Positions 35,423 through 43,823 of a stretch of DNA of 64,000 nucleotides are shown in pieces. The notes under the pieces were generated by a model. That model made no database searches and had not been told where the DNA came from. It was given only the letters and a program-made list of their open reading frames with translations. Both the position numbers and the translations under genes were made by a program. Within the stretch, counting starts at the first letter, position 1. Every line of letters begins with the position of its first letter. Location of the stretch: contig CAVQYV010000004.1 of the NCBI GenBank assembly GCA_963718295.1, forward strand, positions 434,001 to 498,000, in the 5' to 3' direction. Source of the stretch: CAVQYV01 sp963718295 [NCBI: uncultured Methylomirabilota bacterium]. Its GTDB lineage: Bacteria > Methylomirabilota > Methylomirabilia > CAVQYV01.

Positions 35423-36802
35423 ATGATCTACAGCAAGGAGGAGATCTTCGAAACCATCCAGATGATCGATCTGGAAAACCTGGACATCCGGACGGTCACC
35501 CTGGGGATTTCGCTCTTGGACTGCCTGGATGCCAGTGGGAAAAAGATGATTGCCAGGGTGCGGGAGAAGATTCGGCGCCTCGGGGGCGGCCTGGTCCCAT
35601 CTGCCCGGGCTCTGGAAAGGAAATATGGTCTTCCCATCGTGAACCTCCGGATCTCCCTGACCCCTCTCTCGGCGGTCATCGCGGGGCCCATTCGGGGCAT
35701 GGGGCGGGCAGAGGCCCAGGCCTTTTGCTGCGAGTTCGCTGCCCAACTGGATGAGGCCTGTCAGGAGATGGGTATCGATCTGATGGGAGGATATTCCGCC
35801 CTGGTTCACATCGGAATGACTCTGGCCGATGAGACGCTGATCCAGTCTCTTCCCGCCGTCCTCTCCTCCACTTCCTCCCTCTGTGCCTCGGTGCAGGTGG
35901 CGACTACCTCCAGCGGCATCAATATGGACGCGGTCAGGATCATGGGGGAGATCATCAAGCAGACTGCGGAGCTGACAGAGAAAGGCAGCGGCTGCGCCCG
36001 ACTGGTGGTCCTGTGCAACGCCCCGGAGAACATCCCCTTCATGGCAGGGGCGTTTCACGGCTTTGGCAACCCAGAGACGGTAGTCAATGTGGGCATTTCC
36101 GGGCCCGGGGTGATCAAGTCCGCACTCCTGGCCAAGAAGGGCCTGGCCATCCACGAGCTGGCCGAGGAGATCAAGAGGCGGGCCTTCAAGATCACCCGGG
36201 CGGGCGAGCTGATCGGCAGGGAGATGGCCCAGGCCCTCCATACCCGCTTGGGGGCGGTGGACCTTTCCCTGGCACCCACCTTCAAGGTGGGCGACTCCGT
36301 GGCGGAGATCCTGGAGACGATGGGGATCGAGAGGGTCGGTGCGCCCGGCTCCACGGCCGCCTTGGCGTTGCTCACCAACGCCGTGAAGACCGGAGGCGCC
36401 ATGGCCACCTCCGCCGTGGGAGGATATTCAGGGGCTTTCATCCCGGTGAGTGAAGATATGGGCATGGTGGCCGCAGCCTCCACTGGCGCCCTCTCCATCG
36501 AGAAATTGGAAGCGATGACCTCCGTCTGTTCCGTGGGACTGGACATGGTGGCAATTCCTGGGGACACGCCCGCCGAGACCATTTCCGGACTCATCGCCGA
36601 CGAGATGGCCATCGGGGTGATGAACCATAAGGCCACCGGGGCCCGCTTGATACCGGTTCCGGGGGCCATGGCCGGGGAGTTCGTGGAGTTTGGGGGTCTC
36701 TTCGGATCCGCGGTGGTGATGAAGGTCAGCCGCTTTTCCTCCCGAGAATTCATCCAAAGAGGGGGGACCTTTCCGCCCCCCATCGATTCCCTGCGCAATT
36801 AG
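35423..36802 (+). CDS. UPF0210 (DUF711) family protein
   Basis: A 459-residue protein of the UPF0210 family, of unknown biochemical function, usually encoded next to UPF0237. Visible blocks include DIRTVTLGISLLDCLD, GINMDAVRIMGEIIK, GAFHGFGNPETVVNVGISGPGVI, LAPTFKVGDSVAEILE and VGLDMVAIPGDTPAETISG. The sequence is Gly/Ala-rich without membrane segments, consistent with a soluble enzyme. A Shine-Dalgarno (GAGAGGCG) precedes ATG 35423. The pairing with the ACT protein suggests an amino-acid-controlled activity, but no reaction can be named. Confidence 0.88.
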   Translation: MIYSKEEIFETIQMIDLENLDIRTVTLGISLLDCLDASGKKMIARVREKIRRLGGGLVPSARALERKYGLPIVNLRISLTPLSAVIAGPIRGMGRAEAQAFCCEFAAQLDEACQEMGIDLMGGYSALVHIGMTLADETLIQSLPAVLSSTSSLCASVQVATTSSGINMDAVRIMGEIIKQTAELTEKGSGCARLVVLCNAPENIPFMAGAFHGFGNPETVVNVGISGPGVIKSALLAKKGLAIHELAEEIKRRAFKITRAGELIGREMAQALHTRLGAVDLSLAPTFKVGDSVAEILETMGIERVGAPGSTAALALLTNAVKTGGAMATSAVGGYSGAFIPVSEDMGMVAAASTGALSIEKLEAMTSVCSVGLDMVAIPGDTPAETISGLIADEMAIGVMNHKATGARLIPVPGAMAGEFVEFGGLFGSAVVMKVSRFSSREFIQRGGTFPPPIDSLRN

Positions 36803-36845
36803 ATATCCATTGTATGCATTAGAGGAGGCAGAAAGGAGTTCTTTC

Positions 36846-38186
36846 ATGGATCGACCCAAGATTGGCTTTGTCACCTGCGTGCATCCCGTTTATGAGATCC
36901 CGGCCGTCATGAAGTACCGGGATCAGGCGATTGCCGGCCTTTCTCAGGCGGAGTGTGAGGTTTTATCCATGGAGATCCCGCGGACCTCTCTGGATGCGTT
37001 GGAGATCGCCAGTCTTCTCAAGAAGAGCGAGATCGATCTCCTCCTCCTCTTTTTCTGTACCTGGGTGGCCGAGGATATTCCTCTGACTTTGGCCAAGGAG
37101 CTCGCGGATACTCCCCTCCTGATGTGGGCCCTCCCGTACCTGGACAGAGAAACCCCCATTCCCTCCCCCATGACCGGGCTTACCACCTCTGGCTGCAATA
37201 TCCGCAGGCTGGGAAAACCTTATGTCTATATGATCGGTCAGGTCAATCGCGAGAAGATTCAGGAGGCGTCACGAACTGCGAGGGTGGCGGCTACGCTGAG
37301 AAGGCTGCGCCGGGCCCGATTCGGGTTGGTCGGCTCAGGCTGTCCGGGGATGATCGATGCCGGATGCGACGAGGCCCTGATGCAGAAGGCAGTAGGGGCC
37401 ACCGCCATCCGCCTGGACCTGGATGCCCTCCTGAAGGCTTCCCGGGAGGCCCCCGCCGATGAGGCCTCTCAGCTGGCCAAGGATCTGATCTCCCGCACTG
37501 GGGGAGGGGGCATGGAGGAGATGGGGGAGGCGAGCATCGCGGAGCATTATCGCCTCTATTTGGGGATGAGGACGCTGGTGGAGAAGAACAAGCTGGACGC
37601 CTTCTGCGTTCGCTGTTGGCCCGAGTTGCGGGATCAATACAAGACCACGATCTGCCTCACCCTTTCCCAGATGGCGGAGATGGGGATCCCCAGTGTCTGT
37701 GAGGTGGACCTGCCCGCCCTGATCACCGCCTTCATCCTCAATCGATTTGCGGGGACCCCCGCCTACTGTTTCGACATCACTGGCTATCTGGAGACGGAGG
37801 CCGCCCTTCAACTCGCCCATTGTGGCTCAGCAGCCCTCTCTTTGTCCCGGGATCCCAAAAAGGCGAAGATCCGAGGGCATATGCGCACCGGTGCTGGAGC
37901 CATGCTGGAATTCGGATTCAAGGAGGGAACCGTGACGATAGCGAAGCTCCTGCGGCCCATCGATGGCAAGGTGAAAATGTTCGTGGCCCGGGGGCAGGCA
38001 CAACCGACGGCGGAGGAGATTCGAGGCAGCGTGGCAACGGTGAAGGTGGAGCCGTCACCTGCTGCCTTCATCGACAAGATGCTGCGGGAGGGAGTGGAGC
38101 ACCACCCGGTGATGGTCTATGGGGACTGGACAGCGGAGTTGACCCAATTCTGTGAGCTATCCGGCATCGAATTTCTCACCCCGTGA
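36846..38186 (+). CDS. L-fucose/L-arabinose isomerase-like protein
   Basis: A 446-residue member of the fucose isomerase-like superfamily, which interconverts aldoses and ketoses using a divalent metal. The N-terminal fold begins IGFVTCVHPVYEIP, followed by LLLLFFCTWVAEDIP; a C-terminal half includes CEVDLPALITAFILNRFAG and DITGYLETEAALQLAHCGS, where fucose isomerases bind metal through Glu/Asp/His. ATG 36846 follows AAAGGAG by 7 bases. Its place beside the amino-acid transporter and UPF0210 does not point to a sugar route, so a different substrate is possible. Confidence 0.7.
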   Translation: MDRPKIGFVTCVHPVYEIPAVMKYRDQAIAGLSQAECEVLSMEIPRTSLDALEIASLLKKSEIDLLLLFFCTWVAEDIPLTLAKELADTPLLMWALPYLDRETPIPSPMTGLTTSGCNIRRLGKPYVYMIGQVNREKIQEASRTARVAATLRRLRRARFGLVGSGCPGMIDAGCDEALMQKAVGATAIRLDLDALLKASREAPADEASQLAKDLISRTGGGGMEEMGEASIAEHYRLYLGMRTLVEKNKLDAFCVRCWPELRDQYKTTICLTLSQMAEMGIPSVCEVDLPALITAFILNRFAGTPAYCFDITGYLETEAALQLAHCGSAALSLSRDPKKAKIRGHMRTGAGAMLEFGFKEGTVTIAKLLRPIDGKVKMFVARGQAQPTAEEIRGSVATVKVEPSPAAFIDKMLREGVEHHPVMVYGDWTAELTQFCELSGIEFLTP

Positions 38187-38219
38187 GAGATCACGGGGGC
38201 GAAAAGGAGGGCAGGGAGT

Positions 38220-38888
38220 TTGTCGAAGGGGTATAAGGCGAAGGGTCATTATCAGGACGAGGAGATCGTCCAGGGATACGAGGAGAAGCGATTTTCCGGC
38301 CCCTCGGGGTGGCTCCGGGACCGCCTGGAGAAACATGCGGTCAGAAAGGCTCTGGGCAGGCTGGGAAGAGGATCAAGGATTTTGGATCTGCCCTGCGGTA
38401 CCGGTCGGTTCACCCCTCTCTTGCAGGAGATGGGATATGGGGTGGTTCGGGCCGATATCTCGCTGGAGATGCTGCGGCATGCAAGGGAGGTGGCGGGTCC
38501 CTCCCAGGGGATCTTGGGCTCGGTTCGCTGCGATGCGGAGGCTTTGCCCTTCCGGGATGGCGCCTTTGACGGCGTCCTTTGCTTTCGCTTTCTCCCCCAC
38601 CTTCCTCCAGAGAATCGAAGGAGGGTTCTCTCGGAGCTTTCCCGGGTGAGCCACGGCTCCTTGATCGTCGATTATCGCTACAGATATGCCTTCCGGTCCC
38701 TGTCCCGGTGGATCCGACACCGGTTGGGGGTGGCCAAGCCGCTTCGTCCCCGCCACTCCCTTTCCCAAATCTCCTCCGAGCTGAGCGAAGCTGGACTTTC
38801 CATCAGGAGATGGATCCCTGTGGTCTGCCTCTTCTCCGAAAAAGTCGTGCTCCTCTGCCAGAAGAACCACAAGAAAAGGAGGCCCTGA
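38220..38888 (+). CDS. Class I SAM-dependent methyltransferase (Methyltransf_11 type)
   Basis: A 222-residue Rossmann methyltransferase. Motif I is ILDLPCGTGRFTPLL and motif II ends VRADISLEMLRHAR; the post-motif CDAEALPFRDGAFDGVLC is typical of the ubiE-like class. TTG at 38220 is read as start, with AAAGGAGG nine bases upstream. It is the last gene of the preceding block; the substrate is not predictable. It is followed at once by the decayed fragment of an alcohol dehydrogenase. Confidence 0.75.
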   Translation: MSKGYKAKGHYQDEEIVQGYEEKRFSGPSGWLRDRLEKHAVRKALGRLGRGSRILDLPCGTGRFTPLLQEMGYGVVRADISLEMLRHAREVAGPSQGILGSVRCDAEALPFRDGAFDGVLCFRFLPHLPPENRRRVLSELSRVSHGSLIVDYRYRYAFRSLSRWIRHRLGVAKPLRPRHSLSQISSELSEAGLSIRRWIPVVCLFSEKVVLLCQKNHKKRRP

Positions 38889-39010
38889 TCGGAAGTGGGC
38901 CCAGAGGTCGCCGATTTCAAGGTGGGCGACCGGGCGGTGAGCGGAATCTGAAAAGCTATGGCGAGCCCAACCACCACGGCTCTCCTGGGGGATTTGCGAG
39001 CGAATGGTAA
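38889..39010 (+). pseudogene. Remnant of a zinc-type (MDR) alcohol dehydrogenase
   Basis: Directly after the methyltransferase stop, one frame reads SEVGPEVADFKVGDRAVSGI and stops at 38949-38951. A second frame (shifted by two) reads SYGEPNHHGSPGGFASEW from 38954 to the stop at 39008-39010. Both resemble consecutive pieces of the N-terminal GroES-like domain of medium-chain dehydrogenases (VGP...FKVGDRV..., then ...GGFAEY), with the cysteine-rich loop between them deleted. It is too short to be functional and looks like decay of an old gene. Confidence 0.55.
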
Positions 39011-39079
39011 TCGAAAAGGATTCCTTTGGCCGCTGCCACGATCAACCTCCCGGGCAGAGAAAACCCGGTATTTCAACCT

Positions 39080-39841
39080 TCAAGCCAATCGCACGATTCC
39101 TTCCCTCACCCTGGGATACTTCTTGAGGAGGAGCGGATCGTGTCCAGGGAAGGCCAGGTCCGAAGGGTGGGCCAGGCCTTTCACGGTCTCCAGCCCTCTC
39201 ACCATCTCCCTCAGATCCACGATCACCCCTCCGGGAATCATCTCCTCCAGATTCGCATAAAGGTGGCAAGCATCGATACCGAGGACAGCCTTGCCTTTGG
39301 CTGTCTCCACCTCCACGATCTGATGGCCTGGGGTGTGCCCACCCGTGTGGTGGAGGCGAAGACCGGGCAGGATCTCTTTGGTCCCCTCCAGGAAGCGGAA
39401 TTTGCCCTGATAGCTCAAGCTGACCATCTTGCCCACTGATTCACTATCGACGAACTCGTTGAAAGCACGATGCTGGGCATAGGGTCCGACATAAAAGGCG
39501 GCCTCCCTCTCTTGCAGGTAAAAGGTGGCGGAGGGAAAGAATTCCGGGGCGCAGAAGTGATCCCAATGCAGGTGGCTTACGATCACCGTTTGGATGGAGA
39601 TTGGATTGACCCGCATCTGCGCCAGGCGTTCGAGGGGATGACAATAGTTTTCCAATCCCCGCCTCTGCGCCGCCTCCGGGCTGAATCCGGTATCGACCAG
39701 AATCCACTCGTCTTTGCCCTTGAGCAGCCACAGATAGTAGTAAATGGTGGTTTGTCTCCCCGGATTCGTCAGATACATAAAGCGGGTATTGTCTGCAGTT
39801 TTCTCCCCCAGCCACAGGGCGTAGATCTCATACTGGGTCAT
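39080..39841 (-). CDS. MBL-fold metallo-hydrolase (lactonase-like)
   Basis: A 253-residue metallo-beta-lactamase-fold protein resembling N-acyl homoserine lactonases. The zinc motif is SHLHWDHF; the second ligand set is HTGGHTPGHQ, the bridging Asp is in VLGIDACHL and the last His is in AFPGHDP. Residues WILVDTGFSPE near 65 fit the fold. The start at 39841 follows AAAGGAGG on the minus strand; the longer reading adds 25 unrelated residues. The quorum-quenching label is only one option, since many relatives hydrolyse other lactones or thioesters. Confidence 0.85.
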   Translation of the reverse strand: MTQYEIYALWLGEKTADNTRFMYLTNPGRQTTIYYYLWLLKGKDEWILVDTGFSPEAAQRRGLENYCHPLERLAQMRVNPISIQTVIVSHLHWDHFCAPEFFPSATFYLQEREAAFYVGPYAQHRAFNEFVDSESVGKMVSLSYQGKFRFLEGTKEILPGLRLHHTGGHTPGHQIVEVETAKGKAVLGIDACHLYANLEEMIPGGVIVDLREMVRGLETVKGLAHPSDLAFPGHDPLLLKKYPRVREGIVRLA

Positions 39842-40020
39842 ATTCACGCCTCCTTTCTCGAGGTCTGCAAGAGATCCGGATCGTACCCCGCAAGACGCGC
39901 GTCTCAGGCGGGGCAAGGGTCACAAGACCAATGAAACCGCTATTTCCATTTTATACGGGAAGCCCTGCCCTCTGGGCGGGAAGCCTCACTCCCCTCTTAA
40001 GCTACCCCATGCGGACGGAC

Positions 40021-40674
40021 CTATTTTTCCAGGAAGTCGATTCGCATCGCGATGAAACCTCCCCCGGGGTTCCGGGAGGGACCATAACCAAAGCGGGATG
40101 AAAGGATAGCACTCCCCCAGGAGGTAGCGAATTTCCGATCCAGGCAGCATCCCAACAGAGCCTTGACTTCCATGATCGAGTAAAGATGGGCCAGGCGGAA
40201 AAAGACATCCTGGCGCAGGCTACGATAGAGCCCATAGAATCCCCATCGGTTGATCAGTCCGAGCAGGATGGCCTCCCGGGCTACTCTGGCCGCCTCCCTC
40301 AGGGCCGTCTGCGGACGGACCATGAACTCCAAAGAGGTGATGAAGGCGGCGATGTCGAAAGAGCGATCGGAGAAAGGCAGGGCCTCCGCGGAACCCTGGA
40401 GGAAGGGAATAGTGGGATAAGTCTTGTGGGCGACCTTCACCATGGGGGCCGAGCAATCGACCCCGATAGCCTGAAATCCCAGTTCCGACAACCAGGAGGT
40501 GAAGTAGCCGGTGCCACAGCCGACCTCCAAGAGGGGTCCTTTGGGGAAGCGGCAAAGGAGATGAAGCAGGACCTTTTTCTCCAGGCCTGCCAGGGTGGCT
40601 CCCGGAGGCCTCTCGTACCAGCGATGATAGCGAAGGGCATCTTCTTCTGACGAAATCGGATGGTGAATGGCCAT
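40021..40674 (-). CDS. Class I SAM-dependent methyltransferase
   Basis: A 217-residue methyltransferase with motif I LLEVGCGTGYFTSWL and motif II AIGVDCSAPMVKVA, plus GSAEALPFSDRSFDIAAF. It is not closely similar to the methyltransferase at 38220 apart from the shared fold. It is encoded downstream of threonine synthase on the same strand, with a GC-rich hairpin between them (40696-40723). The substrate is unknown. No good Shine-Dalgarno is seen before its ATG. Confidence 0.7.
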   Translation of the reverse strand: MAIHHPISSEEDALRYHRWYERPPGATLAGLEKKVLLHLLCRFPKGPLLEVGCGTGYFTSWLSELGFQAIGVDCSAPMVKVAHKTYPTIPFLQGSAEALPFSDRSFDIAAFITSLEFMVRPQTALREAARVAREAILLGLINRWGFYGLYRSLRQDVFFRLAHLYSIMEVKALLGCCLDRKFATSWGSAILSSRFGYGPSRNPGGGFIAMRIDFLEK

Positions 40675-40695
40675 GGCGCCATGGTCCGCTAAGGT

Positions 40696-40723
40696 CCCGC
40701 CCCCATGCTTTGGGGGGGGTGGG
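40696..40723 (-). terminator. GC-rich hairpin between threonine synthase and the methyltransferase
   Basis: On the minus strand a C-rich arm (CCCACCCCCCCC, 40723-40712) pairs with GGGGGCGGG (40704-40696) after the short loop AAAGCAT, with one mismatch. There is no T-run after it, so its role as terminator is uncertain. Confidence 0.3.
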
Positions 40724-40752
40724 CCCGATGAATGAAGCAGCCATCCTCTCTG

Positions 40753-41871
40753 CTATAGGAACTTCGCAATCGCATTCCCTGCCTTCAGCCCGGAGCCGGT
40801 AAGGGGAATCACCACCCTTTGATCGGCCATTCCCTTTTCCCCCTTGATCTTATCCCAGGCCGCCGTGGCGGTGGCGGCGGTGGGCTCAAGGTAGAGGCCC
40901 ATCCGGCCCATCTTGCGGAGGGAGGCAATGACTTCCTCGTCCGTCACCGTGAGAAATGATCCCCGGCTCTTTTTCACCGCCTCCAGGATTTGCCTTCCTC
41001 GGATGGGATGGGCCACGCTGATCCCCTCCGCCACCGAATCCTTTTTGGCGAAGGGATGGACCTCGGCCTGGCCCTCCTGATAAGCCTTGAAGAGGGGCGC
41101 ACAATGCTCAGACTGGACGCCAATGATACGGGGCAATCCCTTGATTTCCCCTGCCTGGATCAGCTGGGAAAAGCCGAGAAAGGCCCCCAAGAGTAGGGTC
41201 CCATTGCCCACCGGCAGAATCAACAGATCCGGTGCCTTCCCTCCCATCTGCTCCCAGATCTCAAAGGCGAAGGTCTTCGTTCCCTCACAGAAGTAGGGGT
41301 TCCAGCAATGGCTGGCGTAATAAACCTCTTGGGCGGCCTCCCGAGCCTCCTGGGCCGTGTGCTCCCGGGTCCCCTCCACCTTGACCAGCTGGGCCCCATA
41401 GGCCTGAATCTGGGTCAACTTTGCCGGGGAGGTCTGGGCGGGGACGAAGATGCGGCAGGTGACTCCCGCCCGGGCGCAGTACGCGGCGATGGAGGCCCCA
41501 GCATTGCCAGAGGAGTCCTCGATCACGAAAGTGATGCCCAATTCCTTGACCTTGCTGATCAGCAAGGCAGAGCCCCGATCCTTGAAGGAGCCAGTAGGAA
41601 AAAGGAATTCGAGCTTGAAGAAGAGGTGAGGGAACTTCGAATCCAGTCGAATCAGGGGAGTCATAGGCTCCCCCAGGCTCACTGGTTCAGTCTCGGAAGA
41701 GAGGGGCAGGGCCTCACGATATCGCCAGAGGCCGGGTGGCCGGGAAGCCATGGAAAGCTTGGGGAAGGAAGCTGGCGCGGAAAGATCGAGCAGGGACCCG
41801 CAGGCGCAGAGCCAGCGGGCGGAGGGTTCCGGATAGCGACTTGTGCACTGAGGGCAATAGAGGTGGGCCAT
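40753..41871 (-). CDS. thrC: Threonine synthase (PLP-dependent)
   Basis: A 372-residue threonine synthase-like protein: it converts O-phosphohomoserine to threonine with pyridoxal phosphate. The N-terminal zinc-ribbon (CPQC and CACG), the PLP Lys in TGSFKDRGSALL, DSSGNAGASIAAYCARAG, and PVGNGTLLLGAFLGFSQL are family signs. The catalytic Lys is about residue 98. This gene is 25 kb from hom but would close the threonine route with the ApgM homologue. A hairpin abuts its start codon. Confidence 0.88.
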   Translation of the reverse strand: MAHLYCPQCTSRYPEPSARWLCACGSLLDLSAPASFPKLSMASRPPGLWRYREALPLSSETEPVSLGEPMTPLIRLDSKFPHLFFKLEFLFPTGSFKDRGSALLISKVKELGITFVIEDSSGNAGASIAAYCARAGVTCRIFVPAQTSPAKLTQIQAYGAQLVKVEGTREHTAQEAREAAQEVYYASHCWNPYFCEGTKTFAFEIWEQMGGKAPDLLILPVGNGTLLLGAFLGFSQLIQAGEIKGLPRIIGVQSEHCAPLFKAYQEGQAEVHPFAKKDSVAEGISVAHPIRGRQILEAVKKSRGSFLTVTDEEVIASLRKMGRMGLYLEPTAATATAAWDKIKGEKGMADQRVVIPLTGSGLKAGNAIAKFL

Positions 41872-41873
41872 GA

Positions 41874-41892
41874 CAGACGAATATCACGTCTG
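41874..41892 (-). promoter_or_regulatory. Inverted repeat touching the threonine synthase start
   Basis: CAGACG / CGTCTG with a seven-base loop (41874-41879, 41887-41892) sits two bases before the thrC ATG on the minus strand, where a Shine-Dalgarno would lie; no Shine-Dalgarno is otherwise visible. It could be an operator or a translational block. Confidence 0.4.
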
Positions 41893-42001
41893 CCCGGGTG
41901 AAGTCAAAAGCATTCTGGGAGCCATAGGGAAGGACTGGCCCAGGCCCAGAATCCAGCACGCCTGGCCTCGGCCATATCCCAAAGCCACATCCAAAAACCC
42001 C

Positions 42002-42030
42002 TTGACGGGCGCGGGGGGATAGGATAGAAA
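42002..42030 (+). promoter_or_regulatory. Candidate promoter of the iron-containing alcohol dehydrogenase
   Basis: TTGACG (42002-42007) and TAGAAA (42025-42030), spacer 17, with an AGGAAAGGAG Shine-Dalgarno before the ATG at 42100. It would give a leader of about 65 bases. Confidence 0.45.
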
Positions 42031-42099
42031 AACTCAAGGGAAGATTGGGCAGCTCAATGGAGCCTTACTGGGTCGGTTTTCTGAGGAAAGGAGCGAAGA

Positions 42100-43305
42100 A
42101 TGCGGTCGGTGTGGCAATTCGGTATTGCGCAGGAAGTGGTTTTCGGTCCGGGGTCATGCAGGAAGATCGGCAGGATCGCTCGTCGTCTGAAGACCTCCAA
42201 GGCCTTGCTGATAACGGACAAGATCCTGGTCAGTTTAGGGATGACGGAGAAGATACAAAAGCCGCTCTCCGAGGAGGGCCTTGTGCTGAAGGTCTTCGAC
42301 GGTGGCCAGGAGGACCCCCCGATTCGGGTGGCTGAAGAATGCGTGGCCTTTGCCAAGGGAGAGGATTTCGATCTCATCGTGGGCCTGGGGGGAGGAAGTA
42401 ACATCGATCTCGCCAAGGCGGTGGCGGTGGTGCTGCGGTATGGGGGGAGTTTTCACGACTACTTCGGGGAGTTCAAGGTTCCCGGCCCCATCCTCCCTCA
42501 TATCGCGATCCCGACGACCTCCGGCACTGGCTCCGAGGTCTCTCCGGTCTCGGTCCTCACGGATGAGGAAAAGAAGATGAAGATCGGCATCTCCGATAAT
42601 CTCCTTCGGCCCAGGGTGGCCCTGGTCGATCCCGAGCTCTGCCTCACCATGCCGCCCAAGGTGACGGCGGATACCGGCATGGATGCCCTTTGCCATGCCA
42701 TTGAGTGTTACACCAATATCCCTCACTCCTACGTGCCTGTGGCCGAAGACGCCGAGGTGGTCTTTTCCGGCAAGCAACCTTTGGCTGACTGCCTGGCCGA
42801 GCGCGCCATCGAGCTGATCGGAGCGAATCTGCGACTGGCCGTGGACCAGGGAAACAACCTGGAGGCCCGCACCCAGATGGCCCTGGGCAGCCTGATTGCG
42901 GGAATGGCCTTCTCCAATGCGGGAGTGGCCGCTGTTCATGCCCTCTCCTTCCCGATTGGGGGCCTCACCAAGGCGACCCACGGCGCCTGCAACGGGGTGA
43001 TGTTGCCCCACATCATGCAGTATAATCTTCCCGTCTGCCTGGAGGAGATGGCGACCATTGCCCAACTCATGGGGGAGGAAGTGGATGACCTCCCCTTGCA
43101 GGAGGCGGCCCAGAGGGGAGTGGAGGCAGTACGGGCCCTGATGCGGGATATCCGATTTCCTCAGACCCTGACGGATCTGGGGGTAGAGGAGAAGGATGTG
43201 AAGTGGATTGCCGAATCCACGGCGGGAATCACCCGACTCATAAGAGGAAATCCGCGCAGGATCGGGGTAAAAGATCTGGAGGCCATCGTGAGGTCCGCCC
43301 TCTGA
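42100..43305 (+). CDS. Iron-containing alcohol dehydrogenase
   Basis: A 401-residue group III (Fe-ADH) dehydrogenase. The NAD-binding motif IVGLGGGSNIDLAKAVAV (starting near residue 88), IAIPTTSGTGSEVSPVSVL and the metal-binding helix with DTGMDALCHAIECYTN and ALSFPIGGLTKATHGACNGVMLPH are all present with the expected Asp and His residues. ATG 42100 has a strong Shine-Dalgarno. Substrate alcohol or aldehyde is not predictable. It is followed by smpB after 23 bases and may share its transcript. Confidence 0.92.
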   Translation: MRSVWQFGIAQEVVFGPGSCRKIGRIARRLKTSKALLITDKILVSLGMTEKIQKPLSEEGLVLKVFDGGQEDPPIRVAEECVAFAKGEDFDLIVGLGGGSNIDLAKAVAVVLRYGGSFHDYFGEFKVPGPILPHIAIPTTSGTGSEVSPVSVLTDEEKKMKIGISDNLLRPRVALVDPELCLTMPPKVTADTGMDALCHAIECYTNIPHSYVPVAEDAEVVFSGKQPLADCLAERAIELIGANLRLAVDQGNNLEARTQMALGSLIAGMAFSNAGVAAVHALSFPIGGLTKATHGACNGVMLPHIMQYNLPVCLEEMATIAQLMGEEVDDLPLQEAAQRGVEAVRALMRDIRFPQTLTDLGVEEKDVKWIAESTAGITRLIRGNPRRIGVKDLEAIVRSAL

Positions 43306-43328
43306 GGGAGGCGAGAGGTGCGGCGGGG

Positions 43329-43823
43329 ATGATAGAGCTGAGAAAGGTCACTCCCAGGCCCAAGGGGGGGGAGCGCAAGTGGATCGCCCAAAACCGAAGG
43401 GCGAGACATGACTTCCACATCCAGGAGCTTTTTGAGGCCGGAATCGCCCTGAAGGGAACGGAAGTGAAGTCCTTGCGAGCCGGCCGCGCCAATCTGAAGG
43501 ATGCCTATGGAGAGGTAAGGGGGGAGCAGATCTTCCTCGCCGGCTGCCATATCTCTCCCTATGAGGCGGGGAGCCGTTCCAATCATGACCCCCTGCGTCC
43601 CCGACCCTTGCTCCTTCACAAAAAGGAGATCCGCTATCTTTCGGGGAAAGTCACTGAGAAGGGATGGACACTGATCCCCCTCAGCCTGTATTTCCAGGGA
43701 GGGAAGGTGAAGGTGGAGCTGGCACTGGCCCGGGGAAAGAAGCTCTACGACAAGCGAGAAGACGAAAAGCGAAAGGTCGCGGAGAGGGAAGCCCAGGCAG
43801 CCTTGAAAGACAGGGTTTTGTAG
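43329..43823 (+). CDS. smpB: SsrA-binding protein SmpB
   Basis: SmpB escorts tmRNA to stalled ribosomes. The 164-residue protein has the OB-fold signature RRARHDFHIQELFEAGIALKGTEVKSLR, then NLKDAYGEVRGEQIFLAGCHISPYE and a lysine-rich tail (KLYDKREDEKRK). The start at 43329 is chosen from the family N-terminus; the Shine-Dalgarno (GGCGGGG) is only moderate. A tmRNA gene is often near smpB, but I find none in this window. Confidence 0.92.
   Translation: MIELRKVTPRPKGGERKWIAQNRRARHDFHIQELFEAGIALKGTEVKSLRAGRANLKDAYGEVRGEQIFLAGCHISPYEAGSRSNHDPLRPRPLLLHKKEIRYLSGKVTEKGWTLIPLSLYFQGGKVKVELALARGKKLYDKREDEKRKVAEREAQAALKDRVL

Noticed and set aside
38678-39076. Minus-strand frame of 132 codons across the methyltransferase end
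   Set aside because: It has no motif and overlaps a real gene and the dehydrogenase fragment.
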